Source: Arthrobacter sp. PsM3 (GTDB taxonomy: Bacteria > Actinomycetota > Actinomycetes > Actinomycetales > Micrococcaceae). From it: DNA of 64,000 bases. The notes under the pieces are model-generated. The model ran no database searches, was not told where the DNA came from, and saw nothing but the letters and a program-made list of their open reading frames with translations. The stretch is from assembly GCF_030433895.1 (NCBI RefSeq), contig NZ_JARUXE010000008.1, positions 62,001 to 126,000 of the forward strand, written 5' to 3'. Position numbers and translations under genes: made by a program. Numbering within the stretch: the first letter of the stretch is position 1; every line of letters begins with the position of its first letter. Positions 33,719 to 42,756 of this stretch are shown one piece after another.

Positions 33719-34380
33719 TGTCCCGCGCCCTGATCATCGTCGACGTCCAGAACGATTTCTGCGAAGGGGGCTCCCTGGCCGTCGCAGGCGGGGCTGAGCT
33801 GGCCGGCGCCATCAGCGAATACGTCGACGCCCACCACGGACAGTTTGACCACATCGTCGCGACCCAGGACTGGCATGTCGATCCGGGCGCGCACTTCTCG
33901 GAGGACCCGGACTTCATCGACAGCTGGCCGAAGCATTGCGTGGCCGGAACCCGAGGTGCCGAGCTCCACCCGGACCTCGACACGGAATACATCCAGGCCT
34001 ACTTCCGAAAGGGCCAGTTCACCGCGGCGTACTCGGGCTTTGAAGGACTTCTCGCGCCGGACGACGCCGTGCCCACCGGGGACCGGAAGCCCGGCGCCAT
34101 GCCCGTATCCGGCGGCGGCTTCGAGGCAGGGACCCCCGCCGGCGCTGACTTCGGCGCGGGTGAGGATGCGATCGGGCTCGACGACTGGCTGCAGAGCCAC
34201 GATGTCGAGGACGTGGTGGTCGTCGGGATCGCCACCGACCATTGCGTCAAGGCGACCGCCCTGGACGGGGTGCAGGCCGGGTACTCCGTGACCGTGCTGC
34301 GCGATCTGACTGTGGGGGTTGCCGAGGATCTTGACGACGCAGTCGCCGAGATGGAACTCGGCGGGGTCGACATCGCCTGA
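33718..34380 (+). CDS. pncA: Nicotinamidase
   Basis: Hydrolyses nicotinamide to nicotinate, which PncB next door then uses. Catalytic triad by alignment in mind: D9 (VDVQNDF), K98 (YFRKGQ) and C176 (ATDHC); metal ligands D51, H53 (TQDWHVD), H59 and H73. The 220-aa protein is about 35 residues longer than the mycobacterial enzyme because of a Gly/Ala/Pro-rich insert around residues 113-150. It begins in the pncB stop codon (TGATG at 33716-33720), so the two are coupled. Confidence 0.95.
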   Translation: MSRALIIVDVQNDFCEGGSLAVAGGAELAGAISEYVDAHHGQFDHIVATQDWHVDPGAHFSEDPDFIDSWPKHCVAGTRGAELHPDLDTEYIQAYFRKGQFTAAYSGFEGLLAPDDAVPTGDRKPGAMPVSGGGFEAGTPAGADFGAGEDAIGLDDWLQSHDVEDVVVVGIATDHCVKATALDGVQAGYSVTVLRDLTVGVAEDLDDAVAEMELGGVDIA

Positions 34381-34420
34381 GCAGCTGCGGCTTCCCGGCA
34401 GCTTCCTGGGCTGCGGCTTC

Positions 34421-34450
34421 CCGGAGGCGTCTGTCCCGGAGGCGTCTGTC
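34421..34450. repeat. Two tandem 15-bp units
   Basis: CCGGAGGCGTCTGTC occurs twice head to tail in the pncA-lipoprotein gap, with looser CTGCGGCTTCCCGG echoes just upstream. No coding or hairpin logic is obvious. Confidence 0.75.
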
Positions 34451-34597
34451 CCGGCTGCCTCTTCCCCGGGTGCGCCGGGACGGCCTGCGCGATTGCGGCG
34501 ACATCCGGCCGCACCGCTGACCGGAAAACGGTGCCCCCGCAGTAGACTCGAAATCCTGGCCATTATCGTCTGACCCGTACGAACCCCGGAGTACATC

Positions 34598-34942
34598 ATG
34601 AAAAAGACCCTGACCGTCCTGATCGCTGCCGGGGCCCTGCTCGGCGCCGCCGGCTGCGCGGCCCCGCAAGACACCACCGCGGAGACCTGCGCCCGGGTCC
34701 AGACTGTCGGCGCGGGACCCACGTCGAACGCGGACAAAGCCGGCATGATCCGCCTCGCCAACCGGCTCAGGCCCGTTGAGGCCACCGCGTCCGCGGAACT
34801 GAAGACCCCGCTGCAGTCCATCATCGAATTCCTGGACGAGTCGGCGAAGGAAACGCCGGACACCGGCAAGCTGCAGGAGATGCAGGGCAAGTACACCTCT
34901 GCGGGCCAGGCCCTCACCCAGGCCTGCGGCGGCGGCCAGTAA
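34598..34942 (+). CDS. Small predicted lipoprotein
   Basis: A 114-aa exported protein I do not recognise. The signal is clear: MKKTLTVLIAAGALLGAAGC, with Cys20 as the lipidation site. The mature part is mostly helical with two more cysteines (ETCARVQ and TQACGGG), which could form a disulfide. ATG 34598 has a CCGGAG site about 7 bases upstream. The gene stands alone between pncA and a strong terminator. Function unknown. Confidence 0.85.
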   Translation: MKKTLTVLIAAGALLGAAGCAAPQDTTAETCARVQTVGAGPTSNADKAGMIRLANRLRPVEATASAELKTPLQSIIEFLDESAKETPDTGKLQEMQGKYTSAGQALTQACGGGQ

Positions 34943-34997
34943 CAGCGGTCCGCGGCTGCGAAAGCCGCAAACCTGCTACTGCAGAACTTACAAAAGA

Positions 34998-35025
34998 GGG
35001 ACCGGGTGATCCCGGTCCCTTTTTT
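34998..35025 (+). terminator. Rho-independent terminator after the lipoprotein gene
   Basis: GGGACCGGG (34998-35006), loop TGAT, CCCGGTCCC (35011-35019), then T6. A classic plus-strand terminator. Confidence 0.95.
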
Positions 35026-35082
35026 GTGCCGTTGGCATTTGGCCCGGTGGATTTTGTGCCCTGGCTCCTATGCCGGCGGCGG

Positions 35083-36873
35083 CTACTTCCGGCCGATGAA
35101 CCAGTCCTGGAGCTTCCGCAGCCGGGTCTGCAGCTGCTCCTCGTTGGCCTGGGCCACGGCCGGACCACCGCAGACCGTCCTGAGCTTGGTGTGGATGACG
35201 CCGTGTGGCGTGCCAGTCCGCGCGGACCAGGCCGCGACATTCTTGGCCAGTTCGGTGCGCAGGTCCATCAGCATCCGGTGATCCGGCAGTGCCGGTACGG
35301 CAGCAGCGGCCGCAGCCGCGCCCTGCGGGGCGCGCGCGTTCTTGCGGTTGAGCTGCTCATGCTGGCGCTGGCGCAGCAGCGTGCCGACCTGTTCGGCGTC
35401 GAGCAGGCCGGGAATTCCGAGGAAGTCGAGCTCGTCCTCCGAGCCGACCTCGCCGCCGGTGCCGAACTCGCCGCCGTCGAACAGCACGCGGTCAAAGGAG
35501 GCCTGCGAATCCAGGGCCTCGAACTTGCCCTTTGTCAGCGAATCGGAGGCCTTCTCCTCGCGGTTCGCCTCGTCCATGAGCGAGTCTTCCGGGTTGAAGA
35601 GGCCGTCGCCGTCCTCCTTCTCGGGGCGGTCCAGGGCATGGTCGCGCTCTGCCTCCATGGAGTTGGCCAGCGCCATCAGCTGCGGCACGGAGGGCAGGAA
35701 GACCGACGCCGTCTCGCCGCGTTTCCGGGCGCGCACGAAGCGGCCGACGGCCTGGGCGAAGAACAGCGGGGTGGCGGTGGAGGTTGCGTACACCCCAACG
35801 GAGAGCCGTGGAACGTCCACGCCCTCGGAGACCATCCGCACGGCCACCATCCAGCGCTTCTCGCTGGCGGTGAACTCCTCGATCTTGCTGGAGGCCTTGG
35901 CATCATCGGAGAGGATCACTGTGGGCGACTCGCCGGTGATCCTCTTCAGCTGGCCGGCGTAGGCGCGCGCGTCCTCGTGGTCGGTCGCAATGACAAGCCC
36001 GCCGGCGTCGGGAACTGTCCGGCGCACCTCGCTGAGGCGTTTGTCGGCCCCGGCAAGGACCGCCGGGATCCACGCCCCGGTGGGGTTCAGCGCGGTCCGC
36101 CAGGCGTGGGAGGTGACGTTCTTGGTGACCGCCGATTCGCCGAGCGAGGCCGCCATCTCCTCGCCGGCGCTCGTGCGCCAGCGCATCTGGCCGGAGTAGG
36201 CCATGAACATCACCGGACGGACCACGTGGTCCCGCAGCGCCTTGCCGTAGCCATAGGTATAGTCCGCCTTCGAACGCCGGATGCCGTCCCGGTCCTCGGC
36301 GTATTCCACGAACGGGATCGGCGAGGTGTCGGAACGGAACGGAGTACCCGTCAGCGAGAGCCGGCGTGCCGCGGGCTCGAAGGCTTCGCGGAGTCCGTCG
36401 CCCCATGACAGCGCCTCGCCGCCGTGGTGGATTTCATCGAGGATGACGAGGGTGCGGGCCGCCTCGGTCTTGGCCCGGTGCAGCATCGGCTTGCTTGCCA
36501 CCTGCGCGTAGGTGACCGCGACGCCGATGAAACCGCGGCCGTGCTGGCCGTCGGCGTTCTTGAAGTTCGGATCGATGGCGATCCCCACCTTGGCGGCGGC
36601 GTCGGCCCACTGACGCTTCAGGTGGTCGGTGGGCGCCACGATGGTGACGCGGTTGACGACGTTGGCCTCGATCAGCATGGACGCCACCCGCAGCGCGAAG
36701 GTGGTCTTGCCGGCGCCCGGCGTGGCGACCGCCAGGAAGTCCCTGGGATGGGTGCTGAAGTAGCTGTCGAGGGCCTCCTGCTGCCAGGCACGGAGCTTCG
36801 GTGCGGTGCCCCAGGCGGCCCGCTCGGGATACGCGGGCGGGAGGACGGGTCCGCCAAAGAGTGTCTCTGTCAT
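35083..36873 (-). CDS. DEAD/DEAH-box helicase (superfamily 2)
   Basis: A 596-aa helicase of unknown role. Motifs in order: Walker A ATPGAGKTTFALRVA (residues ~49-63), VAPTDHLKRQW (Ia), DEIHHGGEALSWGD (II), LTGTPFRSDTSPI (III), then VIATDHEDARAY, MVSEGVDVPRL (V) and AQAVGRFVRARKRG (VI). The C-terminal ~200 residues are acidic and Ala-rich and carry no recognisable nuclease. ATG 36873 has GGAGGG about 8 bases upstream. Probably acts on DNA or RNA repair; partner unknown. DUF3039, encoded upstream, is a frequent neighbour of such genes as I recall it. Confidence 0.9.
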   Translation of the reverse strand: MTETLFGGPVLPPAYPERAAWGTAPKLRAWQQEALDSYFSTHPRDFLAVATPGAGKTTFALRVASMLIEANVVNRVTIVAPTDHLKRQWADAAAKVGIAIDPNFKNADGQHGRGFIGVAVTYAQVASKPMLHRAKTEAARTLVILDEIHHGGEALSWGDGLREAFEPAARRLSLTGTPFRSDTSPIPFVEYAEDRDGIRRSKADYTYGYGKALRDHVVRPVMFMAYSGQMRWRTSAGEEMAASLGESAVTKNVTSHAWRTALNPTGAWIPAVLAGADKRLSEVRRTVPDAGGLVIATDHEDARAYAGQLKRITGESPTVILSDDAKASSKIEEFTASEKRWMVAVRMVSEGVDVPRLSVGVYATSTATPLFFAQAVGRFVRARKRGETASVFLPSVPQLMALANSMEAERDHALDRPEKEDGDGLFNPEDSLMDEANREEKASDSLTKGKFEALDSQASFDRVLFDGGEFGTGGEVGSEDELDFLGIPGLLDAEQVGTLLRQRQHEQLNRKNARAPQGAAAAAAAVPALPDHRMLMDLRTELAKNVAAWSARTGTPHGVIHTKLRTVCGGPAVAQANEEQLQTRLRKLQDWFIGRK

Positions 36874-37108
36874 TTAGGTGCCCTCCATTCCGCGTACTGC
36901 TGGCGCTGCCGGAGAAACCCAAATAAGCACAAAAACACCAATCTTTTTCGGATGAACCGTAAGCAACCACCGGCCGGCATGGGCCGGCATCATTCACCGG
37001 GGGGAACAGGCCCTCCGGCGCAGGGTGGAACGGAGAGGCGGAACGGAGGTGCGGAACGCAAAGGGGCCGCACGCAGGGGCCCGGAGCCTCGCGGCCCGCG
37101 GGGACCAG

Positions 37109-37426
37109 CTACTTGTCGCCGGAACCGCTGCCGCCGTCTTTGCCCGGGCGCAGGCCCTCATAGACCTCTTTGCATTCGGGGCAGACAGGGAACTTCTTCG
37201 GATCGCGGCCCGGCGTCCAGACCTTGCCGCACAGGGCGATGACGGGTTCGCCGGACAGCGCGGATTCCATGATCTTTTCCTTGCGCACGTAGTGCGAGAA
37301 GCGTTCCCGGTCACCGGGTTCCACTTCCTGGCGCAGTTCCTCGCGCTCGATTGTGGCCGTCGACGTCCCGGCTCCGGAGAGCTCGCGCATCGGGTCGTTT
37401 TCGAGGGGATCGGTCATGCTGTTCAT
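37109..37426 (-). CDS. DUF3039 zinc-ribbon-like protein
   Basis: A 105-aa protein of the actinobacterial DUF3039 family. It contains ERFSHYVRKEKIMESALSG and a metal-binding set of residues in ALCGKVWTPGRD and FPVCPECKEVY (three cysteines in two clusters plus the histidine before them). Function unknown. ATG 37426 is preferred because a minus-strand TAAGAT box (37434-37439) ends 7 bases upstream, giving a leaderless start; an internal ATG at 37417 is the alternative. Confidence 0.85.
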   Translation of the reverse strand: MNSMTDPLENDPMRELSGAGTSTATIEREELRQEVEPGDRERFSHYVRKEKIMESALSGEPVIALCGKVWTPGRDPKKFPVCPECKEVYEGLRPGKDGGSGSGDK

Positions 37427-37496
37427 GAGACCCATCTTAGCCGCTGGATCGGACGCAATGGCTACGCGGCCGGGACGGGACCGCTGGGACGGGCTG

Positions 37497-38279
37497 CTAC
37501 AGCCCCTGCCACGACGGCTTGTTCTCATAGCTGTGGCGGTAGTAGTCGGCGAGCCGCAGCGAGGACGCCGCGGCCTCGTCAACCAGGATCGTGGCGTGCG
37601 GATGCAGCTGCAGGACGGAGGCGGCGCAGATGGCGGCGACGGGCCCTTCCACGAGGTCGCGGACCGCCTGGGCCTTCTGCGCGCCGGCCGCGATGAGAAT
37701 CACATGCCGGGCCTCCAGGATGGTTCCCAGGCCCTGGGTAAGGACGTGGTGCGGGACGTGGGACAGGCTGCCGAAGAACCGTGCATTGTCCCGGCGTGTC
37801 TGCTCGATCAGGGTCTTGACCCGGGTCCGTGAGGCAAGGGATGAACCGGGCTCATTGAACCCGATGTGGCCGTCGGTGCCCACCCCCAGCAGTTGCAGGT
37901 CCACTCCCCCCGCCCCGCGGATGGCATCCTCGAAGGTACGGCAGGCTGCCGGGATGTCGGCGGCCTGGCCGTCAGGCCCGTGGACGTTCGCCGGGTCGAT
38001 GTTGACCCGTTCGGTGAATTCGCGCCTGATCACTTCACGATAGGACTCGGGGTGGCCGGCCGGCAGACCCACGTACTCGTCAAGGGCGAAGGCACGGACC
38101 CGGCTGAAATCCAAGCCGTCCCGTTCGTGCCGCAGCGCCAGTTCGTTGTAGACCGGCAACGGCGACGAACCGGTCGCCAGGCCCAGGACGGCGTCGGGCT
38201 TGCGCCGGAGCAGTGACTCGATCGCGTCCGCCGCGAGGGCGGCGATCAGCTTGGTGCCGGACAGAATGACGACTTCCAT
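37497..38279 (-). CDS. nagB: Glucosamine-6-phosphate deaminase
   Basis: Converts glucosamine-6-phosphate to fructose-6-phosphate and ammonia, linking amino sugars to glycolysis. 260 aa: GLATGSSPLPVYNEL (phosphate loop), AFALDEYVGLPAGHPESY with the catalytic Asp, LLGVGTDGHIGFNEPGSS with the ring-opening His, and AAICAASVLQLHPHA. GGCAGG before the ATG may serve as ribosome site. No nagA or transporter is adjacent in the window. Confidence 0.95.
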   Translation of the reverse strand: MEVVILSGTKLIAALAADAIESLLRRKPDAVLGLATGSSPLPVYNELALRHERDGLDFSRVRAFALDEYVGLPAGHPESYREVIRREFTERVNIDPANVHGPDGQAADIPAACRTFEDAIRGAGGVDLQLLGVGTDGHIGFNEPGSSLASRTRVKTLIEQTRRDNARFFGSLSHVPHHVLTQGLGTILEARHVILIAAGAQKAQAVRDLVEGPVAAICAASVLQLHPHATILVDEAAASSLRLADYYRHSYENKPSWQGL

Positions 38280-38482
38280 GGCCTGCCTTTGCGCTTGCCT
38301 TGCCCCGTTGCGGTTATGCCGTAGTGGCAGGTTATCGCAGTCCCGGCCCCGGCGCGCGCGTCTGCGGTTGACGGCCAGCCCGGCCAGCAGGGCACGGCAG
38401 CGCCGCGGCGCCCCAGCACGACCCCCATCTGGGCCAGTCCGGCGTCCGCCCGGCCCAGGGCGGCGAGCAACCCTGAATCTCG

Positions 38483-39583
38483 CTAGAAGGAGTGGCGGGG
38501 AACGGCACGTTCGTACTGCGGCGGCCAGGCCAGCTCATGGCCCAGCTCGAACGCGGCCCGCAGCCACCAGTGCGGATCGCGCAACGCGGCACGGGCGATG
38601 AAGACGCCGTCGGCCTGGCCGGTGGCCACGGCATGCTCGGCCTGGCCGGCGGACGTCAGCAGACCCACGGTACCGGTCCTGACGCCGGTTTCGCGCCGGA
38701 TCCGCGCGGCAAACCCGGTCTGGTAGCCCGGACCGACCGGGATTTGCTGGTAGGCCACAGCTCCGCCGCTGGAGACGTCCACAAGGTCCACGCCGTGTTC
38801 CGACGCCGCCTTGGCCATCCGCACCGAAGCCTCCACATCGATGCCCCCTTCGGCCCAGTCAGAGGCAGAGATCCGCAGCAGCAGCGGCATGGAGTCGGGG
38901 ATGACGTTCCGCACGGCGTCGACCACCGCGAGGGTCAGCCGGTTCCGGCCGGCCTCGTCGCCGCCCCAGCGGTCGGTGCGGTCGTTGACGAGCGGACTCT
39001 GGAACTGGTGCAGGAGGTAGCCGTGGGCGCCATGGATTTCGATCGTGTCGAACCCGGCGCCGACGGCCCGGGCGGCGGCGGCGGCGAAATCGGCGATCAC
39101 ACCCTCGATCCCCTCCTCCGTCATCGCCGAGGGCGCCTCGTACCCGTCAAAAGCTGAGGTGCCGGGACCCAGGGTGGGCCAGCCGCCGTCGGCGGCTGCC
39201 ACTGTGCCCGTCTTGCCGGAGAACGGCCAGTAGGAGGACGCCTTCCGGCCGGCGTGCGCCAGCTGGGCGCCAATCTTGGTCTCTGCCGCGCCGTGCCGGT
39301 GCACGAAGGATGTGATCCGTTCCCACGCCGCCGCCTGCTCGTCGTTGTAGAGTCCGGCGTCCCGGGGGCTGATCCGTCCTGCGGCGTTCACGGCGGCCGC
39401 CTCGGTGAGGATCAGGGCTGCGCCGCCGGTGGCGAAGGAACCCAGATGCATCAGATGCCAGTCATTAGGAACCCCCTCTCCGGTCTCCGGCTCACAGCTG
39501 TACTGGCACATCGGGGAGACCCAGCCGCGGTGTTGCAGGTGCAGGGAGCGCAGTTCGAGCGGCGTGAAGAGCGCCGAACCCAT
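38483..39583 (-). CDS. NADH:flavin oxidoreductase, old yellow enzyme (YqjM type)
   Basis: FMN ene-reductase of 366 aa. Seen: LFTPLELRSL, VSPMCQYSCEPETGEGVPNDWHL (with the YqjM-type Cys), QLAHAGRKAS, the active-site HGAHGYLLHQF and RTDRWGG, and LRISASDWAEGG. Physiological substrates of such enzymes are electrophilic enones or nitro compounds; the specific one is unknown. Its ATG shares a base with the stop of the thioredoxin-like gene (TGATG), so they are co-translated. Confidence 0.93.
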   Translation of the reverse strand: MGSALFTPLELRSLHLQHRGWVSPMCQYSCEPETGEGVPNDWHLMHLGSFATGGAALILTEAAAVNAAGRISPRDAGLYNDEQAAAWERITSFVHRHGAAETKIGAQLAHAGRKASSYWPFSGKTGTVAAADGGWPTLGPGTSAFDGYEAPSAMTEEGIEGVIADFAAAAARAVGAGFDTIEIHGAHGYLLHQFQSPLVNDRTDRWGGDEAGRNRLTLAVVDAVRNVIPDSMPLLLRISASDWAEGGIDVEASVRMAKAASEHGVDLVDVSSGGAVAYQQIPVGPGYQTGFAARIRRETGVRTGTVGLLTSAGQAEHAVATGQADGVFIARAALRDPHWWLRAAFELGHELAWPPQYERAVPRHSF

Positions 39584-40593
39584 CAGAAGAGCACCCGGGC
39601 CAGGTTCTGGCGCGCTTTCGCGACGCGGTCGTCGGCTGTGCCCACGACGTCGAACAGCTCCAGCAGCCTGACCCGGGCGGTTTCCCGCTCCGGCCCGAAG
39701 TTCCTGCCGATGAACGCGACGATCCGGCCGAGTCCGTCCTCGACGTGCCCGCCGGCGACATCGAGGTCGGCCACACCGAGCTGGGCTTCCAGGCTGTCCG
39801 GCTCAGTGGCGGCTTTTTGGCGCAGCGCTTCGCTGTCCGCGGCCGACAGCAGCTGGAGCCGGCCCATCAGCTCCACCTGGGCGAGTCCGGCCTTGGCGTC
39901 GGCATCTGCGGGCATCTCCAGGAGGGCCTGCCGGTAGGCGTCCGCGGCAGCGGCGTAGTCGCCGGCTTCGATCGCGTCGAACGCCTTCTGGTGCAGGGGC
40001 GGCAACGGCGGGGCCTCGGCCTCGGCGGCGCCTGGTCCGCCCGCGCCGATCCGTCCGCTCACGCCGTTGGCCGCGGCGACCTTGAGCAGTTCATCCAGCA
40101 GGCTGCGGACCTGCGGTTCCTCGGCGCCGCCCTGGAAGAGGGGCACCGGCTGGCCTTTCACGAGGGCCACTGCGGTGGGGACGGCCTGCACCTGGAACGC
40201 CTGGGCCAGCTGCGGGAACACCTCGACGTCGGCGGCACCGAGGACCAGCTGGCCCTCGTAGCTGTCCACGATGCGCTCGAGGACGTCAACCAGTTCGGCG
40301 GAGCCCGGCGAGTACGCCGCCCACAGGGCAACGACTACGGGCACCTGCGCCGACAGCTCAACGAGTTCCTGGAAATTGGCTTCGGTGATGTCCACCCGAA
40401 GCGGTCGGCCAGGGTGCTCCGCACCGCCGTTGCCCGCGCCGGGCCCACCGGGGATGCCGGGCGCGCCGCTCGGGCCGGTGCCGGCCGGTGGCGCCGCGGG
40501 ACGCTGTTTGAGCGAGGACAGGTCGACGGCGCCCCGCAGGTTGAGCGGGTTGGCGGCAGCTGGCGGGACGGGGCGGGAAGCTGGCGAAGTCAT
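39583..40593 (-). CDS. Thioredoxin-like TPR protein (YbbN/CnoX-like), redox site lost
   Basis: A 336-aa protein with a Pro/Gly-rich N-terminus (~1-65), a thioredoxin-fold domain (~66-175) and C-terminal TPR-like helices (~205-330, e.g. AIEAGDYAAAADAYRQALLE). In place of the CXXC site the active-site loop reads WAAYSPGSAELV, so it cannot act as a disulfide exchanger; such proteins work as chaperone-like holdases. A minus-strand TAGAGT box ends 6 bases before the ATG, so it is leaderless. Linked to the OYE gene. Confidence 0.87.
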   Translation of the reverse strand: MTSPASRPVPPAAANPLNLRGAVDLSSLKQRPAAPPAGTGPSGAPGIPGGPGAGNGGAEHPGRPLRVDITEANFQELVELSAQVPVVVALWAAYSPGSAELVDVLERIVDSYEGQLVLGAADVEVFPQLAQAFQVQAVPTAVALVKGQPVPLFQGGAEEPQVRSLLDELLKVAAANGVSGRIGAGGPGAAEAEAPPLPPLHQKAFDAIEAGDYAAAADAYRQALLEMPADADAKAGLAQVELMGRLQLLSAADSEALRQKAATEPDSLEAQLGVADLDVAGGHVEDGLGRIVAFIGRNFGPERETARVRLLELFDVVGTADDRVAKARQNLARVLF

Positions 40594-40655
40594 GGTTCCA
40601 CTCTAGCCACATCAGCCCGGGCAGGTGCCACGGGCGGGCCCCCGGCAACAGAAAA

Positions 40656-40677
40656 GACCCGGCCTTACGGCCGGGTC
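40656..40677 (-). terminator. Terminator after the exported-protein gene
   Basis: GACCCGGCC (40656-40664) and GGCCGGGTC (40669-40677) form a stem with loop TTAC; read on the minus strand it is followed by TTTT. It ends the transcript of the gene at 40751. Confidence 0.85.
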
Positions 40678-40750
40678 CCTCCTGTCCGTGCTGCTGCTGT
40701 CGGCGCTGCCTGTGCCAGCGGCGCCTGCGCGGGTGCCGCTTCTGGCCGGC

Positions 40751-42553
40751 CTACTTGAAGTTGGCCCCCACGAGGCCGCGGGTGGCGGCGACGAGTTTCA
40801 TTGGATCCTGGGATCCGGCCGGCGGGATGTAGACGGCCACGGACTCGGCGAAGTTCAGCACCATGCCGGTGCTGGTCTCCTTGCCGCCGGCCAGGGCCGC
40901 CGCGTCGTCACCGATCGTCAGCTTGTCGCCGGCGGCCTTGGGGGTGCCGTCGAACGCGAAGTCCAGGCGGCCCAGGGCCAGTGCCCCGCCGTCGGCAGTC
41001 CGGAACACTGTGACGCTCTCCGGGACGATCTTGTGGGTAAAGGAGAAGGTGCCATTGACACCTGAGTTCACCACGTCGGTCTGGTAGGCCAGCGTGTCAG
41101 CGATGTACGGCGAGGACTCACCCTCGGCGACCTTGTTCTTGTAGGCGGAGTCAGCCGAGTTCAGCCGGTCGCCCAGCGCGCCCAGCGCTTCCTCGCCGCT
41201 GTTGAGGAGACCCGATTTATCCGAGCCTCCCAGGGTCTCGGTGCCGCCGCGTGCGATCCCCGGGAAGGTCGTTCCCGGCTGCAGCGGCGTGGTGAGGACC
41301 AGCTTGTAGTTCTCCCGCGGGGAGGCCTGGGTCAGGGTGAGCAGCTGCGGAACCACATTGCCTTCGCCCTGGGTGACCGCCATGACCGTGCGCGGCCAGC
41401 TGCGTTTGTCGGTCACCACGGTGGTAAGGAGCTTCGTGGCGCGGACCGGCATCCGGGCCTCATAGGAGCCGACCTGGGAGCGGATCTTGTAGTTCTGCGT
41501 GCGGACCTCAAGTTCGGGGCCGGCCACACGCGGTTCAAGCTTGCTGGCGTCCTTGGCGGCATCACCGGCGTCGACGGCACTGGCAACCTGCTCAAGGATG
41601 CGGCGGAACTGGGCATCGACCAGCACCGGTGAGTCCGGCGCCTGCCCCGCGGCGGCGGAGGAGGTGCCCGGCGACGGGGCGGGCGTCTGGCTGGCCTGGG
41701 CCGCCACACCGGTCCCGGCGACGGCCGTGGCTGTCAGCATGGCCACGACGAGGCCGGGGCGCCGCAGGCGCGGGGCGGCGGTTGCGGCTTTGGCCGGGAG
41801 CTTTCCGGAGTCCTTGGTCGGGACGCCCTTGGGGGTGCCGCCGGTCGCATCAGGGGCTTTGGGGCCACCGGCGGCCGGGTCCCCGGCGGGCACCGTTGGG
41901 GTCGCTCCGGCAGAGCTCCCGCTGCCGGTCCCGGCACGGGGGCCGGACTTGGGCTTGAGCACCAGCAGGGCGGCGCCGGCCAGCACCAGCAGGCCGCCGA
42001 GGACTATAAACGGAATGGCCCACGGGGTGGAGGTGTCATTCGGGAAGGTCATGGTGATGGAGCTGGGGGCCGGCTTGGTGCCGTCCGTGGCGAGCAGCAG
42101 GGCCCAGTCGCCGTCGGCCGGCGGGGTCCAGTTGTACTTCAGCTCGCCGCTGGCGTTCTCCGTGGTGACCCACAGGTCGGAGCCGGCCGGCGAGGGAGCG
42201 GTCGGTGCCCCGTCGGCATGCGTCACCTGCAGCGCCTTGCCGTCCTCGGAGACGCCGGAGACGGTGTTGTGGGCGGTCGTGCCGACCCAGGCGTCGACGT
42301 CGTCCGGGCGGCCGGCGGCCAGCAGGAAGCTGCCCTCGCCCTTGACATTGATCGTCACCGTGCCCTCGTGCAGGGTGCGCAGCTTCTCGTCGAAAACGGT
42401 CAGGGGCGCGGCGGTGGCGCCGGCTGGTACGGTGGCGGTCACGGACTCGGCCGGAGCCCAGAATGTCTTCTGGCCGATCCCTGCCAGCAGTGTCAGGAGG
42501 CCCAGCAGCACTAGTGCAACTGCAGTCTTGAAACGCAAAATATTACCTATCAT
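40751..42553 (-). CDS. Large membrane-anchored exported protein of unknown function
   Basis: About 600 aa with no enzyme motif that I recognise. Layout: N-terminal signal or anchor (RFKTAVALVLLGLLTLLAGI), an extracellular domain (~45-190), a second hydrophobic segment (~190-210), a Gly/Pro/Thr-rich stretch (~215-275), a third hydrophobic segment (~280-300), a Pro/Ser linker and a larger C-terminal domain (~320-600). The two polar domains are therefore outside the membrane or on opposite sides, depending on topology. ATG 42553 is tentative, as no ribosome site is clear. Function unknown. Confidence 0.8.
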   Translation of the reverse strand: MIGNILRFKTAVALVLLGLLTLLAGIGQKTFWAPAESVTATVPAGATAAPLTVFDEKLRTLHEGTVTINVKGEGSFLLAAGRPDDVDAWVGTTAHNTVSGVSEDGKALQVTHADGAPTAPSPAGSDLWVTTENASGELKYNWTPPADGDWALLLATDGTKPAPSSITMTFPNDTSTPWAIPFIVLGGLLVLAGAALLVLKPKSGPRAGTGSGSSAGATPTVPAGDPAAGGPKAPDATGGTPKGVPTKDSGKLPAKAATAAPRLRRPGLVVAMLTATAVAGTGVAAQASQTPAPSPGTSSAAAGQAPDSPVLVDAQFRRILEQVASAVDAGDAAKDASKLEPRVAGPELEVRTQNYKIRSQVGSYEARMPVRATKLLTTVVTDKRSWPRTVMAVTQGEGNVVPQLLTLTQASPRENYKLVLTTPLQPGTTFPGIARGGTETLGGSDKSGLLNSGEEALGALGDRLNSADSAYKNKVAEGESSPYIADTLAYQTDVVNSGVNGTFSFTHKIVPESVTVFRTADGGALALGRLDFAFDGTPKAAGDKLTIGDDAAALAGGKETSTGMVLNFAESVAVYIPPAGSQDPMKLVAATRGLVGANFK

Positions 42554-42756
42554 CAGCGGACACGTAACTTCAATAGTAACCATTTTGTTACCACGGAGTC
42601 AGATCGGGCTGTTTGTCAATCCCTCCCTCGCCGCCCCCGGCCGCTGCTTCGCCGCGCCATAACAAGGCTGCTGATAGTGTTTGCGGTGATCATCACACCC
42701 GGGCCGCGACAGCGGCGTCGCAGGGAATATTCAGAGGACAAAGGGCTTTCAACGCA

